Shown piece by piece: positions 1 to 5,224 of a stretch of 5,521 bases of DNA (positions within the stretch are counted from its first letter, which is position 1; every line of letters begins with the position of its first letter). The notes under the pieces were generated by a model. That model searched no databases. It was given only the letters and a program-made list of their open reading frames with translations, and had not been told where the DNA came from. The position numbers were made by a program, and so were the translations under genes. The DNA comes from Methanocorpusculum sp. (GTDB taxonomy: Archaea; Halobacteriota; Methanomicrobia; Methanomicrobiales; Methanocorpusculaceae): the NCBI GenBank assembly GCA_029986975.1, contig DALTWR010000072.1:1-5521 (forward strand), read 5' to 3'.

Positions 1-743
1 CGGACGCAGAAAAGGTTGTAGAAAGTGCTGCAGAATATACCAGAACAAGCGGAGACTGTGTCTTCTGCTACGCTTACAAAGAGGAAGCAGAACGTCTGTC
101 TGTAGATTCAGAGAAGGTAACAATTCTTTTTTCTGACCATCCTGAAGAGGAGATGATTAATGCGTTAGCATCTCAAAAGATTGATGCAGCAATACGGGGA
201 AGTCTTCCGGCAAACACAACGCTTTCTTATCTGAAGAAACGATATCAGGTATCTCATCTGCGCCGCATCGCACTCCTCGAAACGTCTGCAGGTCAGAAGT
301 TCTTCTTTGCGCCGGTTGGTGTTGATGAAGGATGGGATGTTGATGATAAAATTGCATTCGTTGACGAAGGAAGACGCTATGCTAAAGCATGCGGTCTTTC
401 AGAGAGAACGATTGTTTTGGCAGGCGGAAGATCGGGTGATGTCGGAAGACATCCGATGGTTGATAAAAGTATTTTAGATGCTGAAGAGGTCTGCAAAAAA
501 ACCGGCGCGGTCTTTGGGGAGATTTTAATTGAAGATGCAGTATCTGATGCAGGAGTTATTATCGCCCCTGACGGTATATCCGGGAATCTGACCTTTAGAA
601 CGCTGGCTCTTCTGGGAAACGGTAAAGGTCATGGTGCACCGGTGATTAATATCCCGGACATCTATGTGGACAGCTCACGTGCATCCTCTTCGTATGTCGG
701 GATATTAGTTTTTACAGCGAAGCTGATTTCCCTGAAAAAGTGA
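1..743 (+). CDS. mtxX: Methanogenesis marker protein 4 (MtxX), 5'-truncated by the window
   Basis: The frame is open from the left edge (first full codon at 3) to the TGA at 741-743, giving 246 residues. No stop lies upstream of the ATG at 153, and the 50 codons before it read as ordinary protein (DAEKVVESAAEYTRTSGD...). I therefore take that ATG as internal; the true start lies left of the window, probably by only a few tens of codons. The segments PEEEMINALASQKIDAAIRGSL, APVGVDEGW, GGRSGDVGRHPMVDKS, IIAPDGISGNLTFRTLALLG and HGAPV match what I recall of MtxX/Mmp4, a family largely confined to methanogens. Its C-terminal half resembles the phosphate acetyl/butyryltransferase fold (the GNLTFRTL...G segment). 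The family has been called a methyltransferase-related protein, but its reaction is not established to my knowledge. It is probably cytosolic, with no signal peptide or membrane segment in the visible part. A T-rich end and a separate promoter follow, so the histone gene is probably an independent unit. Confidence 0.8.
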   Translation, partial: DAEKVVESAAEYTRTSGDCVFCYAYKEEAERLSVDSEKVTILFSDHPEEEMINALASQKIDAAIRGSLPANTTLSYLKKRYQVSHLRRIALLETSAGQKFFFAPVGVDEGWDVDDKIAFVDEGRRYAKACGLSERTIVLAGGRSGDVGRHPMVDKSILDAEEVCKKTGAVFGEILIEDAVSDAGVIIAPDGISGNLTFRTLALLGNGKGHGAPVINIPDIYVDSSRASSSYVGILVFTAKLISLKK

Positions 744-777
744 TTCTCTTATGAAGCAGCAGTTGAGACGTACAATA

Positions 778-802
778 TCTCTCTTTTCCTCCGGCAGTTT
801 TT
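778..802 (+). terminator. T-rich terminator candidate after mtxX
   Basis: A pyrimidine-rich tract (CTCTCTTTTCCTCC) runs into T5 at 798-802, about 35-60 bases past the mtxX stop and before the histone TATA box. Archaeal RNA polymerase and aCPSF1-dependent 3'-end formation both favour U-rich tracts. There is no stable hairpin here, so the call rests on composition and position only. Confidence 0.35.
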
Positions 803-835
803 AAATCAGAACTTTATTCATCCGAATTCTGAGAT

Positions 836-849
836 AGTATTATATATTC
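836..849 (+). promoter_or_regulatory. TATA-box promoter of the histone gene
   Basis: TTATATAT at 840-847 is close to the archaeal TATA consensus, preceded by a purine-rich GAGATAG that could serve as a weak BRE. The usual spacing of about 25 bases from the TATA centre puts the transcription start near 868-870. That leaves a leader of only 10-12 bases before the ATG at 880, and would place the TTG at 868 at or before the transcript start. A short inverted repeat, CAAAT-TAGAT-ATTTG (856-870), lies across the predicted start site. Confidence 0.6.
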
Positions 850-879
850 ATCAATCAAATTAGATATTTGGTAATTACT

Positions 880-1083
880 ATGGCAGACTTACCGAAAGCA
901 GCAATTGTGAGAATTGCAAAGAAAGCTGGCGCAGACCGCGTTGGTGAAGATGCAGCTGATGCTATTGTAATTAAGGCAGAAGCCTACATTGCAAAGATTG
1001 CAGCAGATGCATTCGAGCTTGCAAAGCATGCCGGCCGCAAAACAATTAAAGCGGAAGACATCGAACTCGCTGCAAAAGAGTAA
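880..1083 (+). CDS. Archaeal histone (HMf family)
   Basis: This 67-residue protein is a bare histone fold with no tails, the usual length for archaeal HMf-type histones. It forms dimers and higher multimers that wrap or bend DNA in the cytoplasm. The family pattern is clear: N-terminal LPKAAIVRIAKKAGADRV (helix 1 and the loop with the conserved Arg), a long Ala-rich central helix (residues about 24-48), then HAGRKTIKAEDIELA, the near-invariant second DNA-contacting loop (RKT) and helix 3. I chose the ATG at 880. A TTG at 868 in the same frame would add MVIT, which has no counterpart in the family and sits at the predicted transcription start. The ribosome-binding site is weak (GGT at 870-872, 7 bases before the start), fitting a very short leader. 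The C terminus (ELAAKE) is slightly shorter than in HMfB. It is transcribed alone; the next gene is convergent. Confidence 0.95.
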   Translation: MADLPKAAIVRIAKKAGADRVGEDAADAIVIKAEAYIAKIAADAFELAKHAGRKTIKAEDIELAAKE

Positions 1084-1122
1084 CATCTTCCGTTGTTGTA
1101 CCATTTGGATTAATGAGAAACC

Positions 1123-1144
1123 TGCCGGAGTTTATTCTCCGGCA
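1123..1144 (+). terminator. Hairpin in the histone 3' region, probable terminator or 3' stabiliser
   Basis: A perfect 8-bp stem, TGCCGGAG (1123-1130) and CTCCGGCA (1137-1144), closes a TTTATT loop 39 bases after the histone stop. T-rich sequence follows (GTGTTTC, then TGTTTTAT to about 1164). Position and stability suggest 3'-end formation or protection of an abundant mRNA. Because it is symmetrical it could also form in a transcript reading in from the minus strand. Confidence 0.55.
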
Positions 1145-1224
1145 ATGTGTTTCAAACTGTTTTATACGCGTTTATTATACGGTCTGTTATTTCTGCGGGA
1201 GAGTGCTGCACATAATTTCCGGTA

Positions 1225-1317
1225 ATGAAAATAATAAAACCGGAGTTAAAAAAGCACCATGAAAAGTTGTCCACTTTTGACTGCAGAAACCTTCTTTTCA
1301 AAACACTGGCTGAATAG
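1225..1317 (+). CDS. Doubtful 30-codon small ORF
   Basis: ATG at 1225 to TAG at 1315-1317 encodes a 30-residue, Lys-rich peptide (begins MKIIKPELKKHHEKL, ends FKTLAE) with no match I recognise. In favour: a TATA-like element at 1171-1180 would give a start near 1200, and the gene would fit neatly before the aCPSF1 terminator. Against: there is no Shine-Dalgarno sequence at a usable distance (GGGAG at 1197-1201 is over 20 bases away), the start codon lies in the loop of a possible hairpin (1218-1244), and an ORF of this length is expected by chance. I list it only so that it can be tested. Confidence 0.15.
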   Translation: MKIIKPELKKHHEKLSTFDCRNLLFKTLAE

Positions 1318-1323
1318 TTTACG

Positions 1324-1374
1324 AAAAAAATCAGATGAGACGGTATGTCTCAAGATTCTGAGGAGATACCGTCT
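1324..1374 (-). terminator. Stem-loop plus T7 terminator overlapping the end of aCPSF1
   Basis: Read on the minus strand, AGACGGTAT (1374-1366) pairs perfectly with ATACCGTCT (1346-1338), giving a 9-bp stem with a 19-base interior that can pair further in part (CTCA/TGAG). The stop codon follows at 1333-1331, then T7 at 1330-1324. The stem lies inside the last codons of aCPSF1 (encoding about TVS to TYRL). Hairpin followed by oligo-U looks like an intrinsic terminator, and the U tract is also the kind of site that aCPSF1 itself acts on. Confidence 0.6.
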
Positions 1375-3241
1375 GAATGTGGTATTTCTTATAGATTGAA
1401 CTTGCGAGGTCAATCGTCTTTGATTCTTCACCGTGAATCGTGAAAATCCGCTCAGGCTTCGGCTGAACATACTGCACATAATTCATCAGCTGCTTTCTGT
1501 CCGCGTGACCGGAGAAACCTTCGACCGTCTGAACATCCATATTGATGATAATCGTTCCTTTCTTTCCGACAGGAATCTCACGCCATCCCTTCTGGATACG
1601 GCGTCCGTAGGTACCTTCTGCCTGGTATCCGACAAAGATTAACGTGTTCTTCTCAGACTCTGCAAGGTTTGTCAGATATTCGATAACGGGCCCTCCGTTT
1701 AACATACCAGACGTTGAGATGATAACACACGGGTCTTCAGAGAAAATAACCGCCTGACGCTTGTCGTGCGTATCAACCTGCTCGAAACAGTCCGCAAGGA
1801 ACGGGTTGTAGTTGTCACGGAAAATCTGGTTGCGTAAATCAGTATTGAGATACTCCGGATATGCCGTGTGCATCGCAGTAGCTTCCTTAATCATGCCGTC
1901 AAGATAGACTTTGCATGCCGGAATCTTTTTGTTGCGGATACCTTCCTCTATGGCGAGCATCAGCTCCTGTGAGCGACCGACAGCGAATGCCGGAATCAGG
2001 ACTTTTCCGCCGCGTGAAAGGGTTTCAGTGATAACCTCGCATAAGTGTTCTTCCGCCTCGGTACGTGACGGAGAGAAGTCTTCTGAGCCGCCGTAGGTGG
2101 ATTCCATCACGAGAGCTTCAAGGCGCGGGAACTGAGAGACTGCCGGATTGAACAGACGGCTTTTTGCATAGTACAGATCTCCTGTGAATGCAATATTATA
2201 GAGACCGTTTCCGATATTGAAGTGAGCGATAGCGGACCCTAAAATGTGTCCTGCGTTATGAAGAGCCAGCTTTAAGTCAGGTGCAATATCTGTAACGTCA
2301 CCATAACCTAATGCGATTGTGTGTTTTACAAACTCACGAACCTCGTTAGAGGAGTACGGCGGGGCACGGTCTTCTTTGTTGTTCACATCAAGGTAGTCGA
2401 GCTGAAGCATTGCGGCCAGGTCGCGCGTTGCCGGCGTGGTGTATACCGGACCGTCATACCCGTATTTGTAGAGCAGCGGAATATAAGCACAGTGGTCTAA
2501 GTGTGCGTGGGTTAAAATAACTGCATCGAGAGAGGTAAACGGATAAATCTCCGGCACATGAAGGTATGGTGTGGAGGCTGAACCTACTGCTCCCGGTGCT
2601 TCGCCGCAGTCGATTAAGACTTTGCTCTGCGGAGTTGTTAAAAGAAATGCCGCACGGCCAACCTGTCTGCAGCAGCCTAACGTTGTAATCCGCACCCACT
2701 GGTCGCGGTCGCGTCCGGCAAACATAGATTCACGGTGAATACGCTTTCCGCAGCGCCGCAGGAACTCTTTTCTCTCGTCGCGTGTTTCGCGCAGGTATTG
2801 TCTTACCTGTTTTATTGTAGTTGACGCGATTGGCGGAGTTCTCACAACTTTAGGCGTCCAGCCGGTCTTCATCGTAATATCGCGAAGCATTGTTCCGTTT
2901 TTGCCGATGACTATTCCCGGTTTTTCTGCTTCGATGAGCATCTCGCCGGTGTCGGTATCAAAAAAGATGTCAGTAATTCCTGCGTTTTCAGGAACAACTT
3001 TTTTAACCATGTCGTAGGCTACTTCAGTGTCTCCTAAAATATTCGGACGGACAACAATGCGTTTGCGTAAATCCCGTGCCAGAGTTTTAATTAAATCCTG
3101 TTCTGCGGCAAATTTTTCCGGATTATCAGTGTAGATAACCATCTCAGGTCCTTCATACTCGACGTCGGTCACTTCAACGCCGCGCGGGACTTTCTGGTTT
3201 ATAGTTTCTTTGAGTTGTTTCAGACGTTCTTCAACCTGCAT
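1331..3241 (-). CDS. aCPSF1: aCPSF1/FttA, KH-domain beta-CASP ribonuclease and transcription termination factor
   Basis: This 636-residue protein is full length for archaeal aCPSF1, the homologue of eukaryotic CPSF73. The family is a zinc-dependent endoribonuclease that cuts nascent RNA at U-rich sites and drives general transcription termination in archaea. Order of parts: N-terminal KH-like region (about 1-145) with a GxxG loop, IGKNG at 112-116; metallo-beta-lactamase core with D239, HAHLDH at 245-250, H332 (NAGHILGS) and D355 (FTGDL); beta-CASP insert with E380 (ESTYGG), [16 protein letters not shown] near 411-426 and SGMLNGGP at 511-518; then SGHADR (H579) and IHGE (H603). All metal ligands and catalytic motifs I can name are present, so I expect it to be active. 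The start is supported by GAGG at 3249-3252, 7 bases before the ATG. It follows psmB by 22 bases on the same strand, so the two are probably co-transcribed, an association I recall from other Euryarchaeota. Confidence 0.96.
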   Translation of the reverse strand: MQVEERLKQLKETINQKVPRGVEVTDVEYEGPEMVIYTDNPEKFAAEQDLIKTLARDLRKRIVVRPNILGDTEVAYDMVKKVVPENAGITDIFFDTDTGEMLIEAEKPGIVIGKNGTMLRDITMKTGWTPKVVRTPPIASTTIKQVRQYLRETRDERKEFLRRCGKRIHRESMFAGRDRDQWVRITTLGCCRQVGRAAFLLTTPQSKVLIDCGEAPGAVGSASTPYLHVPEIYPFTSLDAVILTHAHLDHCAYIPLLYKYGYDGPVYTTPATRDLAAMLQLDYLDVNNKEDRAPPYSSNEVREFVKHTIALGYGDVTDIAPDLKLALHNAGHILGSAIAHFNIGNGLYNIAFTGDLYYAKSRLFNPAVSQFPRLEALVMESTYGGSEDFSPSRTEAEEHLCEVITETLSRGGKVLIPAFAVGRSQELMLAIEEGIRNKKIPACKVYLDGMIKEATAMHTAYPEYLNTDLRNQIFRDNYNPFLADCFEQVDTHDKRQAVIFSEDPCVIISTSGMLNGGPVIEYLTNLAESEKNTLIFVGYQAEGTYGRRIQKGWREIPVGKKGTIIINMDVQTVEGFSGHADRKQLMNYVQYVQPKPERIFTIHGEESKTIDLASSIYKKYHIQTVSPQNLETYRLI

Positions 3242-3248
3242 AATAATT

Positions 3249-3252
3249 CCTC
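3249..3252 (-). promoter_or_regulatory. Shine-Dalgarno site of aCPSF1
   Basis: GAGG on the minus strand, 7 bases before the ATG at 3241-3239 and inside the 22-base gap after psmB. A T7 run just upstream of it (3259-3253 on the minus strand) lies between the two genes and could in principle cause partial termination or serve as an internal aCPSF1 cleavage site. Confidence 0.7.
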
Positions 3253-3263
3253 AAAAAAAGTTA

Positions 3264-3893
3264 TTAACGAAGAAGACTGTTTATCGTCTCTTCAGGGACG
3301 TATTCAAATTTATCTTTTGTAATGACCACTACATTATATCCTTCACCGGATGCAGAATCACGGCGCATAGCTGCCCGAAGCGCGCGAACTGCAAGATTTA
3401 CTGCATCACTTTCGTTCATATCTTTGGTATAACGGTCTTCTAAAACACCGTATGCAGTAAGAGAGCCGGAACCGGTTGATACAAAGTTTTCTTCAAGGGT
3501 TGCACCGCCTGCAGCATCAACAGAGTAAACAGACGGACCCTGTGCGTCAACACCGCCTACTAAAAGCTGAACATAGTACGGGGTGAAACGGTTCTGATTC
3601 AGATAATTTGAAAGAACGGTTGCTGCAGCTCCAACGGAAATCGGTTTTCCGCGGCGTACCTGATATAAGCTGCATTCAACATTTATGATGCGAATCAGTT
3701 GCTGTGCATCGCCGACACCCCCGGCGATGGTCATACCAATTCTATCTGCGATAGAGTGTACCTTCTTTGCCTTTTTGCTGGCAATTAATGTACCCATGGT
3801 TGCGCGGCGTTCTGTTGCGAGAACAACACCCTCGTTAAAGACAATACCTACTGTTGTAGTTCCTGTTTTTACGTCCTGATTTTCCTGTGACAT
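3264..3893 (-). CDS. psmB: 20S proteasome beta subunit (archaeal)
   Basis: This 209-residue precursor is the catalytic subunit of the archaeal 20S proteasome, the ATP-independent core peptidase fed by PAN or Cdc48-type ATPases. A short propeptide (MSQENQDVKTG, residues 1-11) ends in the Gly before the nucleophile Thr12, which becomes Thr1 of the mature TTTVGI chain after self-cleavage. Other catalytic residues are in place: Glu28 (mature E17, in ATERR), Lys44 (mature K33, in KKAKKV), GSGS near 142-145, and Asp179/Ser182 in RDSASG. The length is typical. The start is supported by GAGGT at 3902-3898, with 4 bases to the ATG. It is the first gene of a probable two-gene operon with aCPSF1. The alpha subunit gene is not in the window. 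Confidence 0.97.
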   Translation of the reverse strand: MSQENQDVKTGTTTVGIVFNEGVVLATERRATMGTLIASKKAKKVHSIADRIGMTIAGGVGDAQQLIRIINVECSLYQVRRGKPISVGAAATVLSNYLNQNRFTPYYVQLLVGGVDAQGPSVYSVDAAGGATLEENFVSTGSGSLTAYGVLEDRYTKDMNESDAVNLAVRALRAAMRRDSASGEGYNVVVITKDKFEYVPEETINSLLR

Positions 3894-3944
3894 AGTGACC
3901 TCGGATTTTGTATAGATATCTCGGTTCCAAGTGGTCTGTAACTG

Positions 3945-3957
3945 AAATAAATATACT
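3945..3957 (-). promoter_or_regulatory. TATA-box promoter of the psmB-aCPSF1 operon
   Basis: On the minus strand, AGTATATTTATTT contains a good archaeal TATA element about 55-60 bases before the psmB ATG. The usual spacing predicts transcription starting near 3926, leaving a leader of about 30 bases that includes the GAGGT ribosome-binding site. A second AT-rich word (TATCTATAC, near 3912-3920) is too close to the start codon to be the main promoter unless the transcript is leaderless. Confidence 0.6.
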
Positions 3958-3966
3958 CTGGCAAAA

Positions 3967-3981
3967 CAGTTCTATGAACTG
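3967..3981. repeat. Perfect palindrome upstream of the psmB TATA box, operator or terminator hairpin
   Basis: CAGTTC (3967-3972), spacer TAT, GAACTG (3976-3981). It ends 9 bases upstream of the psmB TATA element on the minus strand, where an archaeal activator or repressor could bind. A further copy of the half-site AACTGA lies at 3940-3945, directly on the other side of the TATA element, matching AACTGA at 3977-3982. Alternatively, the minus-strand transcript of the lipoprotein gene would form a 6-bp hairpin with a 3-base loop followed by TTTT, a terminator-like arrangement 70 bases after that gene. Confidence 0.4.
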
Positions 3982-4038
3982 ATAAAAGCGCAAATACATT
4001 TTTGACGCCTCAGGAAATAAAGGTATCTGTATGGTCAG

Positions 4039-4050
4039 GAAAAAAGAGAA
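4039..4050 (-). terminator. Oligo-T terminator of the lipoprotein gene
   Basis: Directly after the TAA stop (4053-4051), the minus strand reads TTCTCTTTTTTC, with T6 at 4045-4040. This is a typical archaeal U-rich 3'-end signal. The palindrome at 3967-3981 could act as a second one. Confidence 0.5.
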
Positions 4051-4845
4051 TTAATTTTCGATTCTGGTAAAGACAAAGACTTTAAGTCCGTCTGCACCAG
4101 TCTCTGATTCATGTGTCAGTCTATATCCTGCATTGCCTGCTTTCCGTATCAGAATTGCGATGTCTTCAGGTGAGATATCCCATTCTCCTGTGATTACTGT
4201 TTTAACAGCTGACCTGATGGTTGGTTCATTCGTAAAGATATCTGCTGCAGCCCCGCTGTATTCTGTGATAAGAGTAATATTATCTTCCTGCTGGAAATCA
4301 TATTCATTAATAAGTTTTTTAACAGTAGCTGCGGGAACATTAATCGTGTCTCTTTCCTGATTAGGAGTAATGCCGCTGTCAAGAAGATTTCTGCTGAATT
4401 TCATCGGAACGGTATCTTTTCCGTAAGCAACAGCATATCCGGATAATTTCACTCCCAGGACATTTGTCTCCTTTGTTTTTTCAAGAAGCGGCATGAGATG
4501 GGGATTTGGTTCAACACCGACATGGTCTCCTTTTGTCTCAAGGAGTCTGTTTACATATGCCGCAAGAGCTCCGGAACCAATCCCCAGTTCAATAACCGGT
4601 TCTTCTGGCGGGAGATACACATCGACTGCATCAAACAGTTCTTTATAGAACTCGTTGGGATAAAACAGCATGTCAAGAATGGTATTCGGCTCAATATACT
4701 GCTCATCCACGCTGATGATGTTTCCTTTTATTTTCACCTCATTTGGCAGCGGAGATATATTTCCGATACAGCCTGCGGACATGATGGCGCAAATAAGTAT
4801 CACTGCTGCTATAAGGATTAACAGATGCTTTCCTGAAATATGCAT
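4051..4845 (-). CDS. Predicted exported lipoprotein with an FkbM-like SAM-methyltransferase domain
   Basis: The protein has 264 residues. The N terminus has a Lys6/His7 positive end, a hydrophobic stretch (about 8-22) and a lipobox-like MSAGC with Cys26, so it should be exported and lipid-anchored on the outer face. From about residue 50 it looks like a class I SAM-dependent methyltransferase: ELGIGSG at 86-92 (motif I), VGVEPNP at 109-115 (acidic end of strand 2), and a segment INVPAATVKKLINEY near 168-182. That order suits the FkbM/Methyltransf_21 family. Where FkbM enzymes usually carry an Asp-x-Glu-Gly motif, this one reads TEYSGAAAD (194-202), so activity is uncertain. The start is fixed by an in-frame TGA four codons upstream. 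There is no Shine-Dalgarno sequence beyond AGGT touching the ATG, so the leader may be very short. What I see is the signal and motif I; FkbM membership is inferred. No role is known to me. Confidence 0.72.
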   Translation of the reverse strand: MHISGKHLLILIAAVILICAIMSAGCIGNISPLPNEVKIKGNIISVDEQYIEPNTILDMLFYPNEFYKELFDAVDVYLPPEEPVIELGIGSGALAAYVNRLLETKGDHVGVEPNPHLMPLLEKTKETNVLGVKLSGYAVAYGKDTVPMKFSRNLLDSGITPNQERDTINVPAATVKKLINEYDFQQEDNITLITEYSGAAADIFTNEPTIRSAVKTVITGEWDISPEDIAILIRKAGNAGYRLTHESETGADGLKVFVFTRIEN

Positions 4846-4867
4846 ACCTATTATTTTTCATTCAGTC

Positions 4868-4910
4868 CATATGATATTTTGTGTGATGTTCTCCTTTCAA
4901 CTTATTATAC
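4868..4910. promoter_or_regulatory. Divergent promoter region between the lipoprotein and acylphosphatase genes
   Basis: TTATTATAC at 4902-4910 is a TATA-like element at the right distance for acyP: predicted start near 4931, leader about 16 bases with AGGA at 4933-4936. Its complement (GTATAATAA) is also TATA-like for the minus strand, so one element might serve both directions. For the lipoprotein gene a nearer candidate is AAAATATC (minus strand, 4882-4875), about 32 bases before the ATG, which would give an almost leaderless transcript. Confidence 0.45.
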
Positions 4911-4946
4911 AATGCAAACCAAATATGTTATCAGGAATGTAGTTTT

Positions 4947-5219
4947 ATGAAAAAGACGGTGGAGGTACTTTTCTCAGGGAAGGTACAGAAGGTAGGATTT
5001 CGTGCATATGTAAGAGAGGCAGCCCTTTCACTCGGACTTTCCGGCGAGGTTGAAAACCTTGCAGACGGGCGTGTTCGCGCGTTAATTACGGGTGAAGAAG
5101 CCCTCATTGAGAAGTGTATTTCAATGACCTACAGTTGTTCGCGGGCAGTTATCAGACAGGTGTCCGCGATTGAGTATGTCTATACTGAGTTTACCGGTTT
5201 TGTCATAAAACGGGAGTGA
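4947..5219 (+). CDS. acyP: Acylphosphatase-family protein
   Basis: The 90 residues match the size of acylphosphatases, small ferredoxin-like alpha/beta proteins of the cytosol that hydrolyse carboxyl-phosphate bonds such as acetyl phosphate or 1,3-bisphosphoglycerate. The signature is visible: SGKVQKVGFR at 10-19 with the substrate-binding Arg19, and VENLADGRV at 35-43 with the catalytic Asn37. One deviation: the Gly that normally follows VQ in the phosphate-binding loop is Lys15, which may change activity or specificity. Some family members do carry a basic residue here, as I recall. The start is backed by AGGA at 4933-4936 and a TATA box at 4902-4910. The last codons overlap the ribosome-binding site of the next gene, so the two are translationally close and probably one operon. 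Confidence 0.9.
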   Translation: MKKTVEVLFSGKVQKVGFRAYVREAALSLGLSGEVENLADGRVRALITGEEALIEKCISMTYSCSRAVIRQVSAIEYVYTEFTGFVIKRE

Positions 5220-5224
5220 GATGT

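Larger units (their letters stand above)
1084..1330. other. Convergent intergenic region rich in inverted repeats
   Basis: This stretch of about 250 bases lies between the histone stop and the aCPSF1 stop and holds no convincing gene. Visible structure, in order: the 8-bp hairpin at 1123-1144; two TATA-like elements reading right (TTTATACG at 1160-1167, TTTATTATAC at 1171-1180); TCCGGT (1218-1223) with ACCGGA (1239-1244); AAAAGT (1262-1267) with ACTTTT (1273-1278); an alternative longer pair TGAAAAG (1260-1266) with CTTTTCA (1294-1300); and A7 at 1324-1330, which is the T7 of the aCPSF1 terminator on the other strand. The repeats at 1260-1300 are mutually exclusive folds. The region may simply be a double terminator zone, or may encode a small RNA. 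Confidence 0.5.

Noticed and set aside
868..879. TTG start giving a 71-residue histone
   Set aside because: It adds MVIT, which has no family counterpart, and sits at the predicted transcription start; ATG 880 gives a standard 67-residue histone.
889..1104. Minus-strand 71-codon frame opposite the histone
   Set aside because: Cys- and Phe-rich translation typical of an antisense shadow of a well-supported gene; no ribosome-binding site or recognisable family.
1123..1144. Hairpin as part of a tRNA, riboswitch or CRISPR repeat
   Set aside because: It is a single simple 8-bp stem with no cloverleaf, no conserved aptamer core that I can recognise and no further spaced copies.
1246..1479. Minus-strand 77-codon frame and other frames inside aCPSF1 (1433-1642, 1911-2096, 2454-2699)
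   Set aside because: All overlap the strongly conserved aCPSF1 frame or its 3' flank and show no family features.
4888..4894. Orphan Shine-Dalgarno-like AGGAG on the minus strand, about 45 bases before the lipoprotein ATG
   Set aside because: No start codon lies at a usable distance; the nearest ATG opens a two-codon frame, and an in-frame TGA blocks any upstream extension of the lipoprotein.
4498..4942. Plus-strand frames of 107 and 90 codons across the lipoprotein gene
   Set aside because: They are antisense to a gene with a clear signal peptide and methyltransferase motifs; their composition is atypical and they overlap the promoter region.
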